Assembly: GCA_023229765.1 (NCBI GenBank)
Contig: JALNYO010000013.1
Span: forward strand, 1-64,000
Direction of reading: 5' to 3'
DNA from: Syntrophales bacterium
GTDB taxonomy: Bacteria; Desulfobacterota; Syntrophia; Syntrophales; UBA5619
DNA length: 64,000 nucleotides
Shown: positions 27,014 through 35,625 of the stretch, piece after piece
Numbering within the stretch: the first letter of the stretch is position 1
Layout: the number at the start of each line of letters is the position of its first letter
Notes under the pieces: model-generated
What the model was told of the DNA's origin: nothing
Database searches by the model: none
Seen by the model: only the letters and a program-made list of their open reading frames with translations
Made by a program: the position numbers and the translations under genes

Positions 27014-28087
27014 ATGGATATTATTTTGGCAATGCCTCCGGCAAATAAAAAGAAGCGGCTGACAGAGACCTCTCATGGCTCAGGGTGAGCATGCAAGATA
27101 GGTCCGGAGGACCTGCACGAAGCGCTTAAGGATCTGCCGCTGATTACAGATCCCAATCTTATCATTGGTATGGAGAATGCCGATGACGCCGGGGTATATC
27201 GCCTGCGTGATGATCTGGCGATCATCCAGACGGTGGATTTTTTCACCCCGATTGTTGACGACCCTTATACCTTCGGACGCATTGCCGTAACGAACGCGCT
27301 GAGCGACGTCTATGCAATGGGCGGACGTCCGCTGACAGCGATGAACATCGTCTGCTTCCCGATAGGAAAGATGGACATCTCCATCCTCCGCGAGATTCTC
27401 CGGGGCGGTCTCGATCAGATGCGCGAGGCGAACGTTGTGCTCGTGGGCGGCCACAGCGTCGAGGACGACGAACCGAAATACGGGCTCTCGGTGACCGGCA
27501 TCGTCCATCCCGACCGGGTTCTGGCCAACCGGGGGGCAATTCCCGGAGATCGCCTTATCCTGACCAAGGCCCTTGGCTCCGGAATCGCCAGCACCGCGGT
27601 TAAAGGCGGGGTTGCCGATTCCGCTTTGCAGAAACGCAGCGTCGCCGCGATGATTGAGCTCAACCGGAAGGCGGCGGAACTTATGGCAAAAAGAGACGAC
27701 ATTCACGCCTGCACGGACATCACCGGATTCGGCCTTCTGGGGCATGCAATGGAGATGATCGAAGGAAGCGAAACAGGAATAAAAATATACGCCAACGCTG
27801 TCCCATATTTTGAAGGCGTCCAGGAGCTGATCGAAACGGGAATCATTCCCGGCGGCCTGGTCCGGAACCGCAAATTCCGCGAGCAGCAGATCGAAAAGGG
27901 GGCCAACTGCCCCGCCTGGATTATTGATCTGCTCTTCGATCCGCAGACCTCGGGGGGGCTTTTCATCTCCCTGCCGGAAGCCGGCGCCAAAGAACTGCTG
28001 ACGGAAATGCGCAAGGCGGGGCTCCTCGATGCGACAATCATCGGCGAGGTGGTCTCTGCCCCGCAGGGGAAAATCGTTATCGAATGA
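27014..28087 (+). CDS. selD: Selenophosphate synthase, itself a selenoprotein (in-frame UGA)
   Basis: SelD makes selenophosphate from selenide and ATP, the selenium donor for selenocysteine. A normal reading frame would start at the ATG at 27170 and lose the N terminus. Reading upstream in the same frame gives RLTETSHGSG-UGA-ACKIGPEDL and an ATG at 27014 after an AAGGA site. This is the family motif SHGxG-[C/U]-xCK, with UGA (27086-27088) exactly at the catalytic position, residue 25. With it the protein is 357 residues, normal for SelD. Later motifs fit: TVDFFTPIVDDPYTFGRIA, GGHSVEDDEPKYGLSVTG, DITGFGLLGHAMEM and DPQTSGGLF. The organism must therefore have the selA/selB/selC machinery elsewhere. 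Confidence 0.95.
27086..27120 (+). promoter_or_regulatory. Bacterial SECIS-like element after the selD UGA
   Basis: Directly after the UGA, AGGTCC (27100-27105) pairs with GGACCT (27109-27114) around a GGA triloop. TGC (27092-27094) and GCA (27115-27117) extend the stem across a bulge. The loop lies 18-20 bases after the UGA, the distance seen in bacterial SECIS hairpins bound by SelB. The structure is read by eye. Confidence 0.7.
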
Positions 28088-28120
28088 AGTGTGAAGTTCT
28101 TGTGATATTCGCCTCTGCCG

Positions 28121-28588
28121 TTATTTCTCGCCGGGAGGAACGGGAAAGTCCAGGACGCCGCTATTCTCGAAATTCAGATCAACAAGAAGCCCGGTAAAAA
28201 GACGACCCCGGATGCGATAAGATACGGAATTTTTGCCGTCCCGCCTAAGCGCCCCTATCTGACGCAGAATGGCTGACAAATCGCTTACCGCGGCGACTTC
28301 CATTATCGTTTCGCTCAAACGGGGCAATGTCGCGGTTTTGTTGCTCACCCCTCTGGCAAACGGCTCATCGTTGATCGTTACCTCAAAACTCATTCCTTTG
28401 ACGGGGATCTCCCGGTCATTCGGATTCTGAACCCGCAGCTTGAAAACAAAGCGCTGCGCAAGCAGGCTTGCCTCGACCACCTGCAGGTCGGCCACCGTCA
28501 CTGAAGGCGCCTGCAGCTTTAAGCCCGCGCAACCAATCACGAGAAGGGCTGCTGCCAGAATCGCCATAAAGCATGTCTGCCGACGCAC
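28121..28588 (-). CDS. LEA type 2 family lipoprotein
   Basis: The 155-residue protein has an N-terminal lipoprotein signal (LLVIGC lipobox) and one LEA_2/WHy-like domain. The pattern VEASLLAQRFVFKLRVQNPN, then IPVKGMSFEVTINDEPFARG and a C-terminal VSYRIRGRLF is typical: a beta-sandwich with conserved Asn-Pro-Asn. Start is GTG 28588 after AAAGGAG. It follows the M16C peptidase gene by 12 bases and is probably co-transcribed. The family is linked to desiccation or stress in plants; in bacteria the role is not settled. Confidence 0.82.
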   Translation of the reverse strand: MRRQTCFMAILAAALLVIGCAGLKLQAPSVTVADLQVVEASLLAQRFVFKLRVQNPNDREIPVKGMSFEVTINDEPFARGVSNKTATLPRLSETIMEVAAVSDLSAILRQIGALRRDGKNSVSYRIRGRLFTGLLVDLNFENSGVLDFPVPPGEK

Positions 28589-28600
28589 GTTTTTCTCCTT

Positions 28601-31564
28601 TCAGGGAAGCTTCTCCAGAACAAGTTTTTCCTTCAGTGCCTCGTTTGCCGCCCGGAGCCTTTCTTCCGGCGCGAAGACGGCGACGACCGCGCGTTTTCCG
28701 GCCTCCGCAAAATAGCGGCTTGCCGCCGCCTGAAGCTCTGCGGTAGTCACCGCCAGCACCCCCTCCCGAAAAATGCTGCGCAACGCATCCGTCAGACCGG
28801 AAAACTCCCTGATCATTGCGGTGTAGCCCCTCCCTGCCGGGTCAAGCGGACGGTCGAGGGCGCCGATTGTGCCAATGATGGCCTTTTCCACTTCTTCGCC
28901 GGGGATCGGATTAGCGCTGACGAAATCCATTGCCTCTTTGTAGATTTCCAGCGTCTTGGTCAAGTGCGGATCACGGTAGGAAAGAAAGGCGAAGACCCCG
29001 CTTGACGGCTCATACCGGCAAAAACCGCCGTAAGCGCCTCCCTGAACCCGTATCCGCCGGTACAGGTAGCCGTTGGAGAGCTGCTTTGCCAGAACAAAAA
29101 GCGGCGCCGCGCTCGTATCGGTATAGGGCGGCGCCTTAAGGGCAGAGGCCACATAGCAGACATCGGCCGGGATCGCGATCCCGACGTGAACAGGCCGACT
29201 GTTTTCGGTTTTCGCCCCCTGCAATTTTTTCCCCTCCGGAAGGGCGGAAAGCAGCGCCTCCGCCGCCGTGCCGAGTCCTTCCAATCCCTGCCGATCTGCC
29301 GTCATATTCAAGAAAAGTCGGTGGCTGGTAAAGATTGTCTCTCGGAGGCGCACGAGTTTATCAACAATTTCCTCGCGAACCTCGCCATAACGGTTCGCCG
29401 TTTCGGTGATTGTGCGCAACTGACTCCTGCCATACCACTGTTCGGAACGCCGGGCCGAAAGGGAGATGCTCCTTGCCGCCGCCATCTGGGCGAAGAGGTG
29501 TCCGGACGGAATGACCGCCGAATGGAGTCCGTTCTTTTTTTCAAAAATCAACTCCTTCATCCGGGCAGCTTCGTTGAGATCGCCCCTGGTCAGGATATCC
29601 CGGACAATCGCGATCGCCTCGTCTGTGTTGCGGTAGAGCGCCTTTACCGACAAAATCATCTTCTGCCAGCTTTTGGTTCCGTCGGCGGTTTCGCCGGCAA
29701 TCAGACTGAAGCCCAGTCCCCCGGTATAAAGCGCGATGCGCTTTGCCATCGCCTCATAAGAAAGCCCTGCCGCCCCCATTTCAGTCGTCAACTTGCCCAG
29801 GAGCGGCAGATAGGGCTGAAGCTCTTCCGGGATATCCGAGACGTCGAAGGCCAGATCGAGATAGGCGATGCCATTCGTGAAGATATCGTGGCTAAGCAGC
29901 GGAACTCCTTTTAAATCAATCATTTCCGAAGGAATTGTCTCGACCTGCCGCGAGATATCGGCAATCGTCAATTTGGGAAGCGATGCCGCCGCCTCCGGCA
30001 GGTCCGGCTCGGTCTGAAACTTCTTCAAGATTTCTGACTCCTTACGGATATTTTCCTTTTCCCCCTCGGAAAGAGACGCCAGGAGCTCAGCCATCCGTTG
30101 GCGCGCCTTCTGCTCTTTTTCCTCCTGATACGCTGAGCTCGGCTCCATCACCGACACAAGCCGGTGCGGGTTTTCCAGTAGCCATTCCCGAACCGCTCTC
30201 TGGAAAAGAGCGGGATCCTTTTTCCACTGCGAGCGGATTGAACTGATGATCCGCGGAAAATTCATATCCTTCAGCGGATCGCCATCGTAAAGCCAGGTGT
30301 GGTACGCCCGTCCCATCAAGACGATCCCATACGGAAAGTTTTTGCGGGTTATTTCCCGGCCGTGGAATTCCACCTGGTGGAGCGTTCCCTCGATCAACTC
30401 CGATTCAAATCCCTTTTCCACGGTATTGCGAAGCGTCTCGAGAATAAGCTGCTCTATTTGACCCTCCCGTTCAGGATCCGTTCCCCTTAGCCCGACGGCA
30501 AAAACGATCTGCTGCAGATCCCGCTCCAGCCCCGTGACCGGCGACAGGTCTTCGCCAAGTCCGGAGTCTATCAGGGCCTTGCGCAGCGGAGAAGCGGCGC
30601 TGCCGGCAAGGAGATCGCCGATAATCGTCAGCAGCATCGCTGTCTCGCTTGATGTGTTTTCCGCCGTCATCCAGGCCATATTGACCGTGCTTTTACCCTT
30701 TCCTGATTCATCCTTATCAATCGGGAAAAAGTCGTGGATACGCCGGGGCACCTTCCAGCGGGGCTGAAGAGAAATGGAGGAGTTAAGCTCGACCCGCTCA
30801 AAACCTTTTAGAATCTCCGCAAGAAAGGCCAGGTGTTCCGCGGTCGGGATATCCCCGTACAGGAAGAAGCGGGCGTTGGTCGGCGAATAATAGGTGCGGT
30901 GGAATTCGCGAAACTGTTCATAGGAAAGATCGGGAATGCTTTCCGGATTTCCTCCCGAGTCGTGGGCATAGGGGGCGTCGGGAAAGAGATTCTCCAGGAT
31001 GGCATTGTACATCAGCGTTTCCGGAGAGGAATAGGCGCCCTTCATCTCGTTGTAAACAATGCCCGAAACCGTCAGCTCGCCGCTCTCGGCAAACTCGTAA
31101 TGATGCCCCTCCTGGAGAAAGGTTTCCCGCATCAGCCGGGGACGTAGAACCAGATCGGCATAAACCATTGCCAGGTTGAAGAAATCCCGTCTCTCTATGC
31201 TTGCGACCGGATAGATAGTCTTGTCCGGATAGGTGAAGGCATTGATGAAGGTCTGGAGCGTACCACGCACCAGTTCGTTGAAGACATCCTTCAGCGGATA
31301 GCGCTCGGAACCCGCCAGGACGGAGTGTTCCAGGATATGAGGAACGCCTCGGGAATCCCGGGGCGGCGTCCGGAACCCGATAGAAAAGAGGTTTTCCCGA
31401 TCATCGGAATGCAGATGCAGCAGTTTCGCCCCGGTTTTTTCATGCTCTATTTCATAGGCGGAAACCATGATCTCCGGAATCTGCTCAACGCGCAGTATAT
31501 GGAAACCATGCAGCTTTTCTCCTGGGGAAAGCGTCAGGGGCGGACAGTTGTTTCTTGCGTGCAT
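28601..31564 (-). CDS. M16C family zinc metallopeptidase (presequence-protease type)
   Basis: The 987-residue protein has the inverted zinc motif HILEH in RGVPHILEHSVLAGSERYP. A downstream glutamate region (YNEMKGAYSSPETLMYNAIL) and the M16C-associated region (around residues 480-720) follow, and then a C-terminal half with RIRVQGGAYGGFCRYE. Length and order match the PreP/insulinase-C group, which digests peptides inside a closed chamber. There is no signal peptide, so it is cytoplasmic. Start ATG 31564 follows GGAGGT; the ATG 12 bases upstream has no site. It is the first gene of a unit with the LEA lipoprotein. Confidence 0.9.
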   Translation of the reverse strand: MHARNNCPPLTLSPGEKLHGFHILRVEQIPEIMVSAYEIEHEKTGAKLLHLHSDDRENLFSIGFRTPPRDSRGVPHILEHSVLAGSERYPLKDVFNELVRGTLQTFINAFTYPDKTIYPVASIERRDFFNLAMVYADLVLRPRLMRETFLQEGHHYEFAESGELTVSGIVYNEMKGAYSSPETLMYNAILENLFPDAPYAHDSGGNPESIPDLSYEQFREFHRTYYSPTNARFFLYGDIPTAEHLAFLAEILKGFERVELNSSISLQPRWKVPRRIHDFFPIDKDESGKGKSTVNMAWMTAENTSSETAMLLTIIGDLLAGSAASPLRKALIDSGLGEDLSPVTGLERDLQQIVFAVGLRGTDPEREGQIEQLILETLRNTVEKGFESELIEGTLHQVEFHGREITRKNFPYGIVLMGRAYHTWLYDGDPLKDMNFPRIISSIRSQWKKDPALFQRAVREWLLENPHRLVSVMEPSSAYQEEKEQKARQRMAELLASLSEGEKENIRKESEILKKFQTEPDLPEAAASLPKLTIADISRQVETIPSEMIDLKGVPLLSHDIFTNGIAYLDLAFDVSDIPEELQPYLPLLGKLTTEMGAAGLSYEAMAKRIALYTGGLGFSLIAGETADGTKSWQKMILSVKALYRNTDEAIAIVRDILTRGDLNEAARMKELIFEKKNGLHSAVIPSGHLFAQMAAARSISLSARRSEQWYGRSQLRTITETANRYGEVREEIVDKLVRLRETIFTSHRLFLNMTADRQGLEGLGTAAEALLSALPEGKKLQGAKTENSRPVHVGIAIPADVCYVASALKAPPYTDTSAAPLFVLAKQLSNGYLYRRIRVQGGAYGGFCRYEPSSGVFAFLSYRDPHLTKTLEIYKEAMDFVSANPIPGEEVEKAIIGTIGALDRPLDPAGRGYTAMIREFSGLTDALRSIFREGVLAVTTAELQAAASRYFAEAGKRAVVAVFAPEERLRAANEALKEKLVLEKLP

Positions 31565-31684
31565 TTTTACCTCCACTATTTTTTTGCTCTCAACGATCGC
31601 ATTTTCGCCTGATACATACGTATGTTAGATAGAAAAGTCAAACAACGGCCGACTTGTCTCGCCGGGGGCAAAAGACGCTGCCGT

Positions 31685-32956
31685 TTAATCCCAAGGCATC
31701 AGCGTGCCTTTGTCGTCAAATTTCCACTCGCTTTTTCCGATTGTCTCGAGTTTTGCATTTTGAACGTTATTCTTCCATTCGGCATCATATTGGGCAAGCG
31801 CCCCCGCGGAAAGGGCAATCTCTTCCAAATGACTTGTGTTTTTTATCCAGGCAATCCGTGTCCGCTCCTCCGTCAAAAGCGAAAGCGTGGAAAGCGCCTT
31901 ATCTATGGTTTCCCGGTCGCTGCCGCCAATGATCGGGATCATCCCGCGCTGGAGGTAGGTCGAGGTAAGGGTGTTCTTATAGGTCACCGCAAGATCAATA
32001 TCCTTAAAAAGCCTTTCGGTTATCAGATCGGCAAGACCAACCCCCTGGGCATTTCCTTGAGACGAAGGTTCCAGTGCGAGAACGACGATCCTCCCGATTC
32101 TGGGAAAGCGGGGCTCTACTTCCCCGGCAATGCGCCACCGCCCGATCACATTGGGATCCATTCCGGTACCGCTGTATTTTTTCCCCATTTCTTCAACAAC
32201 GAGGAGATCAAGCTCCGAAACAGGCAACCCTGCTTTGAGGTGCGAAGCCTCTTCCAGAAGACGGGCGTCGGCGGCAGGAAAATCCTCCGGATGGACCAGC
32301 TCCAGCCTGGCGATTTCTCCGTAGGCATTCTCGACTATTCCAATCCCGGCAACAATCGGCGCATGGGTCGCAAGGAAAGAGGCAACCGCCGGGATCATCT
32401 CTCCCATCCGCGACAGGCCGTAACGGTGCAGGCGAGAGGCGCCATTGATTTTTCCTAAGCCAATTGCGCACATCTTGCAGAGTCCGCTCTGGACCGGACC
32501 GGTCACCGCCGTATGCGCCTTGATCCGGTTCATCACGATGATATGGTCGGCGCCTGCCGCGTTGCGATCGCAGAAAACCGGAAAACCATCCCCCAACTCG
32601 CCCATTATGTCAACATCCATACTGACTATTACCGGGCAGCCGACAGATGACTCTGTTATCCCGAGCGATTCCAGTATTGCAAGCTGCCCCTTGGCAGTCG
32701 CGCCGCCGTGGCTTCCCATCGCGTTTACCACAAATGGCTTGGCCCCAATCTCTTTTATGGACCCAACAAGCGCCCTCATCAGGACATCTATCGCTGCGAT
32801 GCCCCTGCTGCCTCCGGTTATCGCCACCGTCTGCCCAGACTTGATTTTTCCCGGCAGCCAGCTTGGCCGGATCACCTCGGCAATTGCCGTAGCGGGATTT
32901 GTAATAGCTTCACGAGAAAACTTCTGACGGCACAGGCTCATTTCAGGCAACTGCAT
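31685..32956 (-). CDS. LarA-like (DUF2088-type) protein
   Basis: The 423-residue protein resembles the lactate racemase LarA superfamily. It has GQTVAITGGSRGIAAID, AMGSHGGATAKGQLAIL (LarA family A-x-G-x-H-x-x-[AT] block), MNRIKAHTAVTGPVQSGLCK, and a late KKYSGTGMDPNVIGRW. True LarA carries a nickel-pincer nucleotide on a Lys; I cannot confirm that residue here, and no larB/larC/larE genes are nearby. It may be a racemase or isomerase of a hydroxy acid, or a dehydratase-like protein. Start ATG follows AGGGAGG. Isolated on the minus strand. Confidence 0.7.
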   Translation of the reverse strand: MQLPEMSLCRQKFSREAITNPATAIAEVIRPSWLPGKIKSGQTVAITGGSRGIAAIDVLMRALVGSIKEIGAKPFVVNAMGSHGGATAKGQLAILESLGITESSVGCPVIVSMDVDIMGELGDGFPVFCDRNAAGADHIIVMNRIKAHTAVTGPVQSGLCKMCAIGLGKINGASRLHRYGLSRMGEMIPAVASFLATHAPIVAGIGIVENAYGEIARLELVHPEDFPAADARLLEEASHLKAGLPVSELDLLVVEEMGKKYSGTGMDPNVIGRWRIAGEVEPRFPRIGRIVVLALEPSSQGNAQGVGLADLITERLFKDIDLAVTYKNTLTSTYLQRGMIPIIGGSDRETIDKALSTLSLLTEERTRIAWIKNTSHLEEIALSAGALAQYDAEWKNNVQNAKLETIGKSEWKFDDKGTLMPWD

Positions 32957-33243
32957 TTATTCCCTCCCTAAGGCGCAAAAACGCCCTTGCTTATTTAAGG
33001 GGAGCATATTGCCCCTTCGCTCCCGGATTTTTAAACACTTATTTGACGTCAACTGTCAAGTAAATTACCATAAATGACTTTCGTCCGGCAGATATGCAGG
33101 GATATTACCGGCAAAGAAAGTACCCTTAAAAAATACTTTTAAAAAAAATCCCTATTGTGGTAGATAGTCATGGAGGGCGTTTGTATGAGGATCCCCTTGA
33201 TAAGAATCCTCAAGATTATGGCAACATAAAGAAAGGAACGAAA

Positions 33244-33801
33244 TTGAAAAAGGATAACGTAATTCTTTTCAGCGGTGGCGCGGACGGGGCAGAGGCGGAA
33301 TTTGGAGCAAACGCGGAACGCTACGGAATTGAAGAGGTGAATTTTACCTTTGATGGACATACCCGCTGCAGACAGCGAGGCGTGCGCGTTCTGAATCATG
33401 AAGAGTTGAAAAACGGCGATGTCAGTCTTGAATATGTGTCAAGATTAATGAATCGCCGCTATACAGAAAGCCCAATTTTGCGCAAGGTTCTGCAGACAAT
33501 CTGGTATCAGGTTAATAACGGCCAGTCAATTTACGTTGTCGGAGAGATCCTGCCCGACAAGACCGTTAAAGGCGGAACAGGGTGGGGCGCCGAATTCGCA
33601 AAGATCTGCAATAAGCCTTTATTTGTGTTTGATCAGAAAATTAACGCCTGGTTTCAGTGGGATAAAACTGACTGGGTGGAGCGCGAAAGGGGGAACGAAC
33701 CGGTCATAACCCATCAGCATTTCGCGGGAACGGGCACGAGGTTCCTTGCGGAAAACGGCAAAAAGGCGATTGCCGAGCTGTTTGAAAGAACCTTTTGTTA
33801 A
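33244..33801 (+). CDS. Small SLOG/Rossmann-like protein of unknown function
   Basis: From TTG 33244 the protein is about 185 residues; a longer reading from GTG 33157 would add 29. TTG is preferred because GAAAGGAAC precedes it. The start VILFSGGADGAEAEFGANAE looks like the nucleotide-binding loop of SLOG/Rossmann proteins. It continues EEVNFTFDGH, KVLQTIWYQVNNGQSIYVVG and GGTGWGAEFAKICNKPLFVFD, and has an aromatic-rich C-terminal part. SLOG domains bind nucleotide-derived ligands in signalling or defence, but no effector gene lies next to it. It is a single-gene transcript with its own terminator. Function not assigned. Confidence 0.6.
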   Translation: MKKDNVILFSGGADGAEAEFGANAERYGIEEVNFTFDGHTRCRQRGVRVLNHEELKNGDVSLEYVSRLMNRRYTESPILRKVLQTIWYQVNNGQSIYVVGEILPDKTVKGGTGWGAEFAKICNKPLFVFDQKINAWFQWDKTDWVERERGNEPVITHQHFAGTGTRFLAENGKKAIAELFERTFC

Positions 33802-33876
33802 CCGCTGAAAAATTTATCCGCATGTAAAAAGTGCTGCTTGAAGCAAGCAGGTCGGCGGCAGAGGAAACTAAAATGC

Positions 33877-33912
33877 AAACGGCGTCAGAATTGACGCCGT
33901 TTGTTCTTTTTT
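33877..33912 (+). terminator. Intrinsic terminator after the SLOG-like gene
   Basis: Perfect 11-base stem AAACGGCGTCA/TGACGCCGTTT (33877-33887 and 33892-33902) with a GAAT loop, then GTTCTTTTTT. It lies 76 bases after the stop codon on the plus strand. Confidence 0.85.
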
Positions 33913-33920
33913 ACTTTGTA

Positions 33921-33973
33921 TGAAAATCCCCCCATCCCCCCTTTACCAAAGGGGGGGTAAGGGGGGATTTTCA
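33921..33973. repeat. C-run/G-run palindromic repeat
   Basis: TGAAAATCCCCCC (33921-33933) pairs with GGGGGGATTTTCA (33961-33973); between them further C and G runs (33935-33941 and 33951-33957) also pair around TTTACCAAA. It is non-coding and has the form of a short intergenic repeat element. Genome copy number cannot be seen here. Confidence 0.6.
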
Positions 33974-34039
33974 TGCTTCGTTGAGCCCGCACCGGGCATG
34001 GGGGTCTATGCAAACCAACCTTACAGCGCCGGTACCGGG

Positions 34040-34226
34040 CTTAGGGCCTGTCCACAAATAACCTGAACATCTTGCATCTCATCTTTGGGCCATCTTTGGC
34101 TGTGGCTCAATCACAAAATCCTCAACGTAGCGCTGCTACGTCTGCGGTTTTGTTCAATCGCCGCAACCAAATCCAACCCAAATCTGAGCGCAATCTTGTC
34201 CAGGTTATTTGTGGACAGGCCCTTAG
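34040..34226. mobile_element. 187-base palindromic repeat element (MITE-like)
   Basis: Perfect 22-base terminal inverted repeats (34044-34065 and 34201-34222, starting GGGCCTGTCCACAAATAACC) enclose about 135 bases. Near the middle lies a small hairpin, CGTAGC/GCTACG (34126-34140). Short reading frames in it are not convincing genes. It has the size and structure of a non-autonomous element or repeated palindrome. The right end nearly touches the stop codon of the flavoprotein gene at 34233, so it may serve as its transcript end. No target-site duplication was recognised with confidence. Confidence 0.6.
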
Positions 34227-34232
34227 ACAAAA

Positions 34233-34952
34233 TCAGACAGCCGAAAGCAGTTTCTCCCAATACTTATTGGCGCCCTCCATATACTTATCGTAGGGAACTA
34301 TCGGTTTCTCCAATTCTGCCTGCGTATTTTCCGATAACTTTCCGTCAGTTGCTATTTCCCGGCCGGCCTTTTTCAGAATTTCCTTGTATTTTTCGACCAG
34401 GGGAAGCAGCACGGGAATGTCCATCTTGAGAACTTCGCCTCCCCCCCGATATATTTCCGCAATCAATTCCGAGTGCATATTGCGGGCAATTCTCTTGAAC
34501 AAGAGACTAAGAACCTGGAAGTGGGTCTGCTCCGCGAATCCACAGTTTGAGATAACGGCTATCTTGGGGATTTTTTCATATCGCTTGCGATGTCGGTATT
34601 CCCCCTGCGGATCCTTTTCAAAATACGGTTCGGTAAGTGGAATCATTCTGTCCATAAATGTCTTCATTATTCCGGTCACATTGTCAACATAAAGGGGCGT
34701 CGCGAAAACGATCAGATCGGCCTTTATGAAAAGTGGCAAAAGTCCTTCCATATCGTCCTTCTGGACACATTTCCCCGGCGTTTTCAACCAACAGTCAAAA
34801 CAACCCAGGCAGGGCTTTATCTTTTTTCTAAAAAGGAAAACATTCTCAACCTCTGCCCCCGCCTCCCTCGCCCCTTGTAGAAACGCCTCCACCATCACAT
34901 GCGTATTGCCTTTTCCCATATGCGGGCTGCCATTAAAGACGACTATTTTCAT
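34233..34952 (-). CDS. NADPH-dependent FMN reductase/iron-sulfur flavoprotein
   Basis: The 239-residue flavodoxin-fold protein has the FMN phosphate loop NGSPHMGKGNT and, near residue 48, a Cys cluster CLGCFDCWLKTPGKC. Such clusters occur in archaeal and anaerobic iron-sulfur flavoproteins (Isf) and in multimeric flavodoxin WrbA-like reductases. FATPLYVDNVTGIMKTFMDR is the usual flavin edge. It probably moves electrons or detoxifies O2 or quinone-like compounds in the cytoplasm. Start ATG follows AAAGGAGG. Stands alone, minus strand. Confidence 0.85.
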   Translation of the reverse strand: MKIVVFNGSPHMGKGNTHVMVEAFLQGAREAGAEVENVFLFRKKIKPCLGCFDCWLKTPGKCVQKDDMEGLLPLFIKADLIVFATPLYVDNVTGIMKTFMDRMIPLTEPYFEKDPQGEYRHRKRYEKIPKIAVISNCGFAEQTHFQVLSLLFKRIARNMHSELIAEIYRGGGEVLKMDIPVLLPLVEKYKEILKKAGREIATDGKLSENTQAELEKPIVPYDKYMEGANKYWEKLLSAV

Positions 34953-35167
34953 CTCTCTCCTCCTTTAAGACAGAAACTCTCATTACATCTATTTTTGTTG
35001 CCGAGGGTCGTCGCAGGCCCCATTCAACCGGGATGCCGTCGCGTTATCCGTAGATCGTCGGAATCATTGCATAGATTGGGGAAACAATCAAGATAAAGCG
35101 CCCTCTTTAAATTCCAGCGATCTTGAGCTCTACCTCCCCGGGTCCTTGCGGATGCGGGCGCCCTGAC

Positions 35168-35207
35168 AAAAATATCCCCCGACTGCTCTCAGAAGGGGGA
35201 TATTTTT
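35168..35207 (-). terminator. Terminator after the amtB-PII unit
   Basis: AAAAATATCCCCC (35168-35180) pairs with GGGGGATATTTTT (35195-35207). On the minus strand the stem ends in a T-run, 38 bases after the PII stop codon. The symmetrical A/T arms allow action in both directions. Confidence 0.75.
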
Positions 35208-35244
35208 CTTATATTTCAGGTTGTCGTTTATGAAAATATGTTCC

Positions 35245-35586
35245 TCATCCGATTGCCTTATTTCCGGTGTCGCCAGTACGCACCCGGATGCACTGTTCAA
35301 GGGGCAAAACAAATATTTTACCGTCGCCGATCGTTCCCGTTCTGGCCCCTTTTATGATCGCATCGATGGTCGGCTGAACAAATTCGTCGTTCACGGCAAT
35401 CTCAAAGCGCACCTTGTCCAGAAGATTCACCTCCGTTATAACACCCCGGTATGACTCGGAGTGTCCGCCCTGAGACCCGCAACCGATAACGCTGGAGACG
35501 GTCATTTTACCGACCTGTGCATCGAACAGCGCCTGTTTTACATCGGTAAGCTTTTCCGGTTTGACAACCGCGATAACCATTTTCAT
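35245..35586 (-). CDS. glnK: PII nitrogen-regulatory protein next to amtB
   Basis: The 113-residue PII protein starts MKMVIAVVKPEKLTDVKQAL and has the ATP-binding C-terminal part TGTIGDGKIFVLPLEQCIRV. PII trimers sense 2-oxoglutarate and ADP/ATP and plug AmtB. The T-loop reads GCGSQGGHSESYRGVITEV: Tyr46 is kept, but the Tyr51 position uridylylated by GlnD in enterics is Thr. It must therefore signal by effector binding alone or by another modification. It lies 39 bases downstream of amtB, the reverse of the common glnK-amtB order. Start ATG 35586 follows AAAGGAG. Confidence 0.93.
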   Translation of the reverse strand: MKMVIAVVKPEKLTDVKQALFDAQVGKMTVSSVIGCGSQGGHSESYRGVITEVNLLDKVRFEIAVNDEFVQPTIDAIIKGARTGTIGDGKIFVLPLEQCIRVRTGDTGNKAIG

Positions 35587-35625
35587 GTTTTCTTCTCCTT
35601 TCACTATGCCGGGATGTCCCGGATA

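Noticed and set aside
34072..34429. Short plus-strand proteins inside the palindromic element
   Set aside because: They run through the inverted-repeat element and into antisense of the flavoprotein; no start signals or homology clues.
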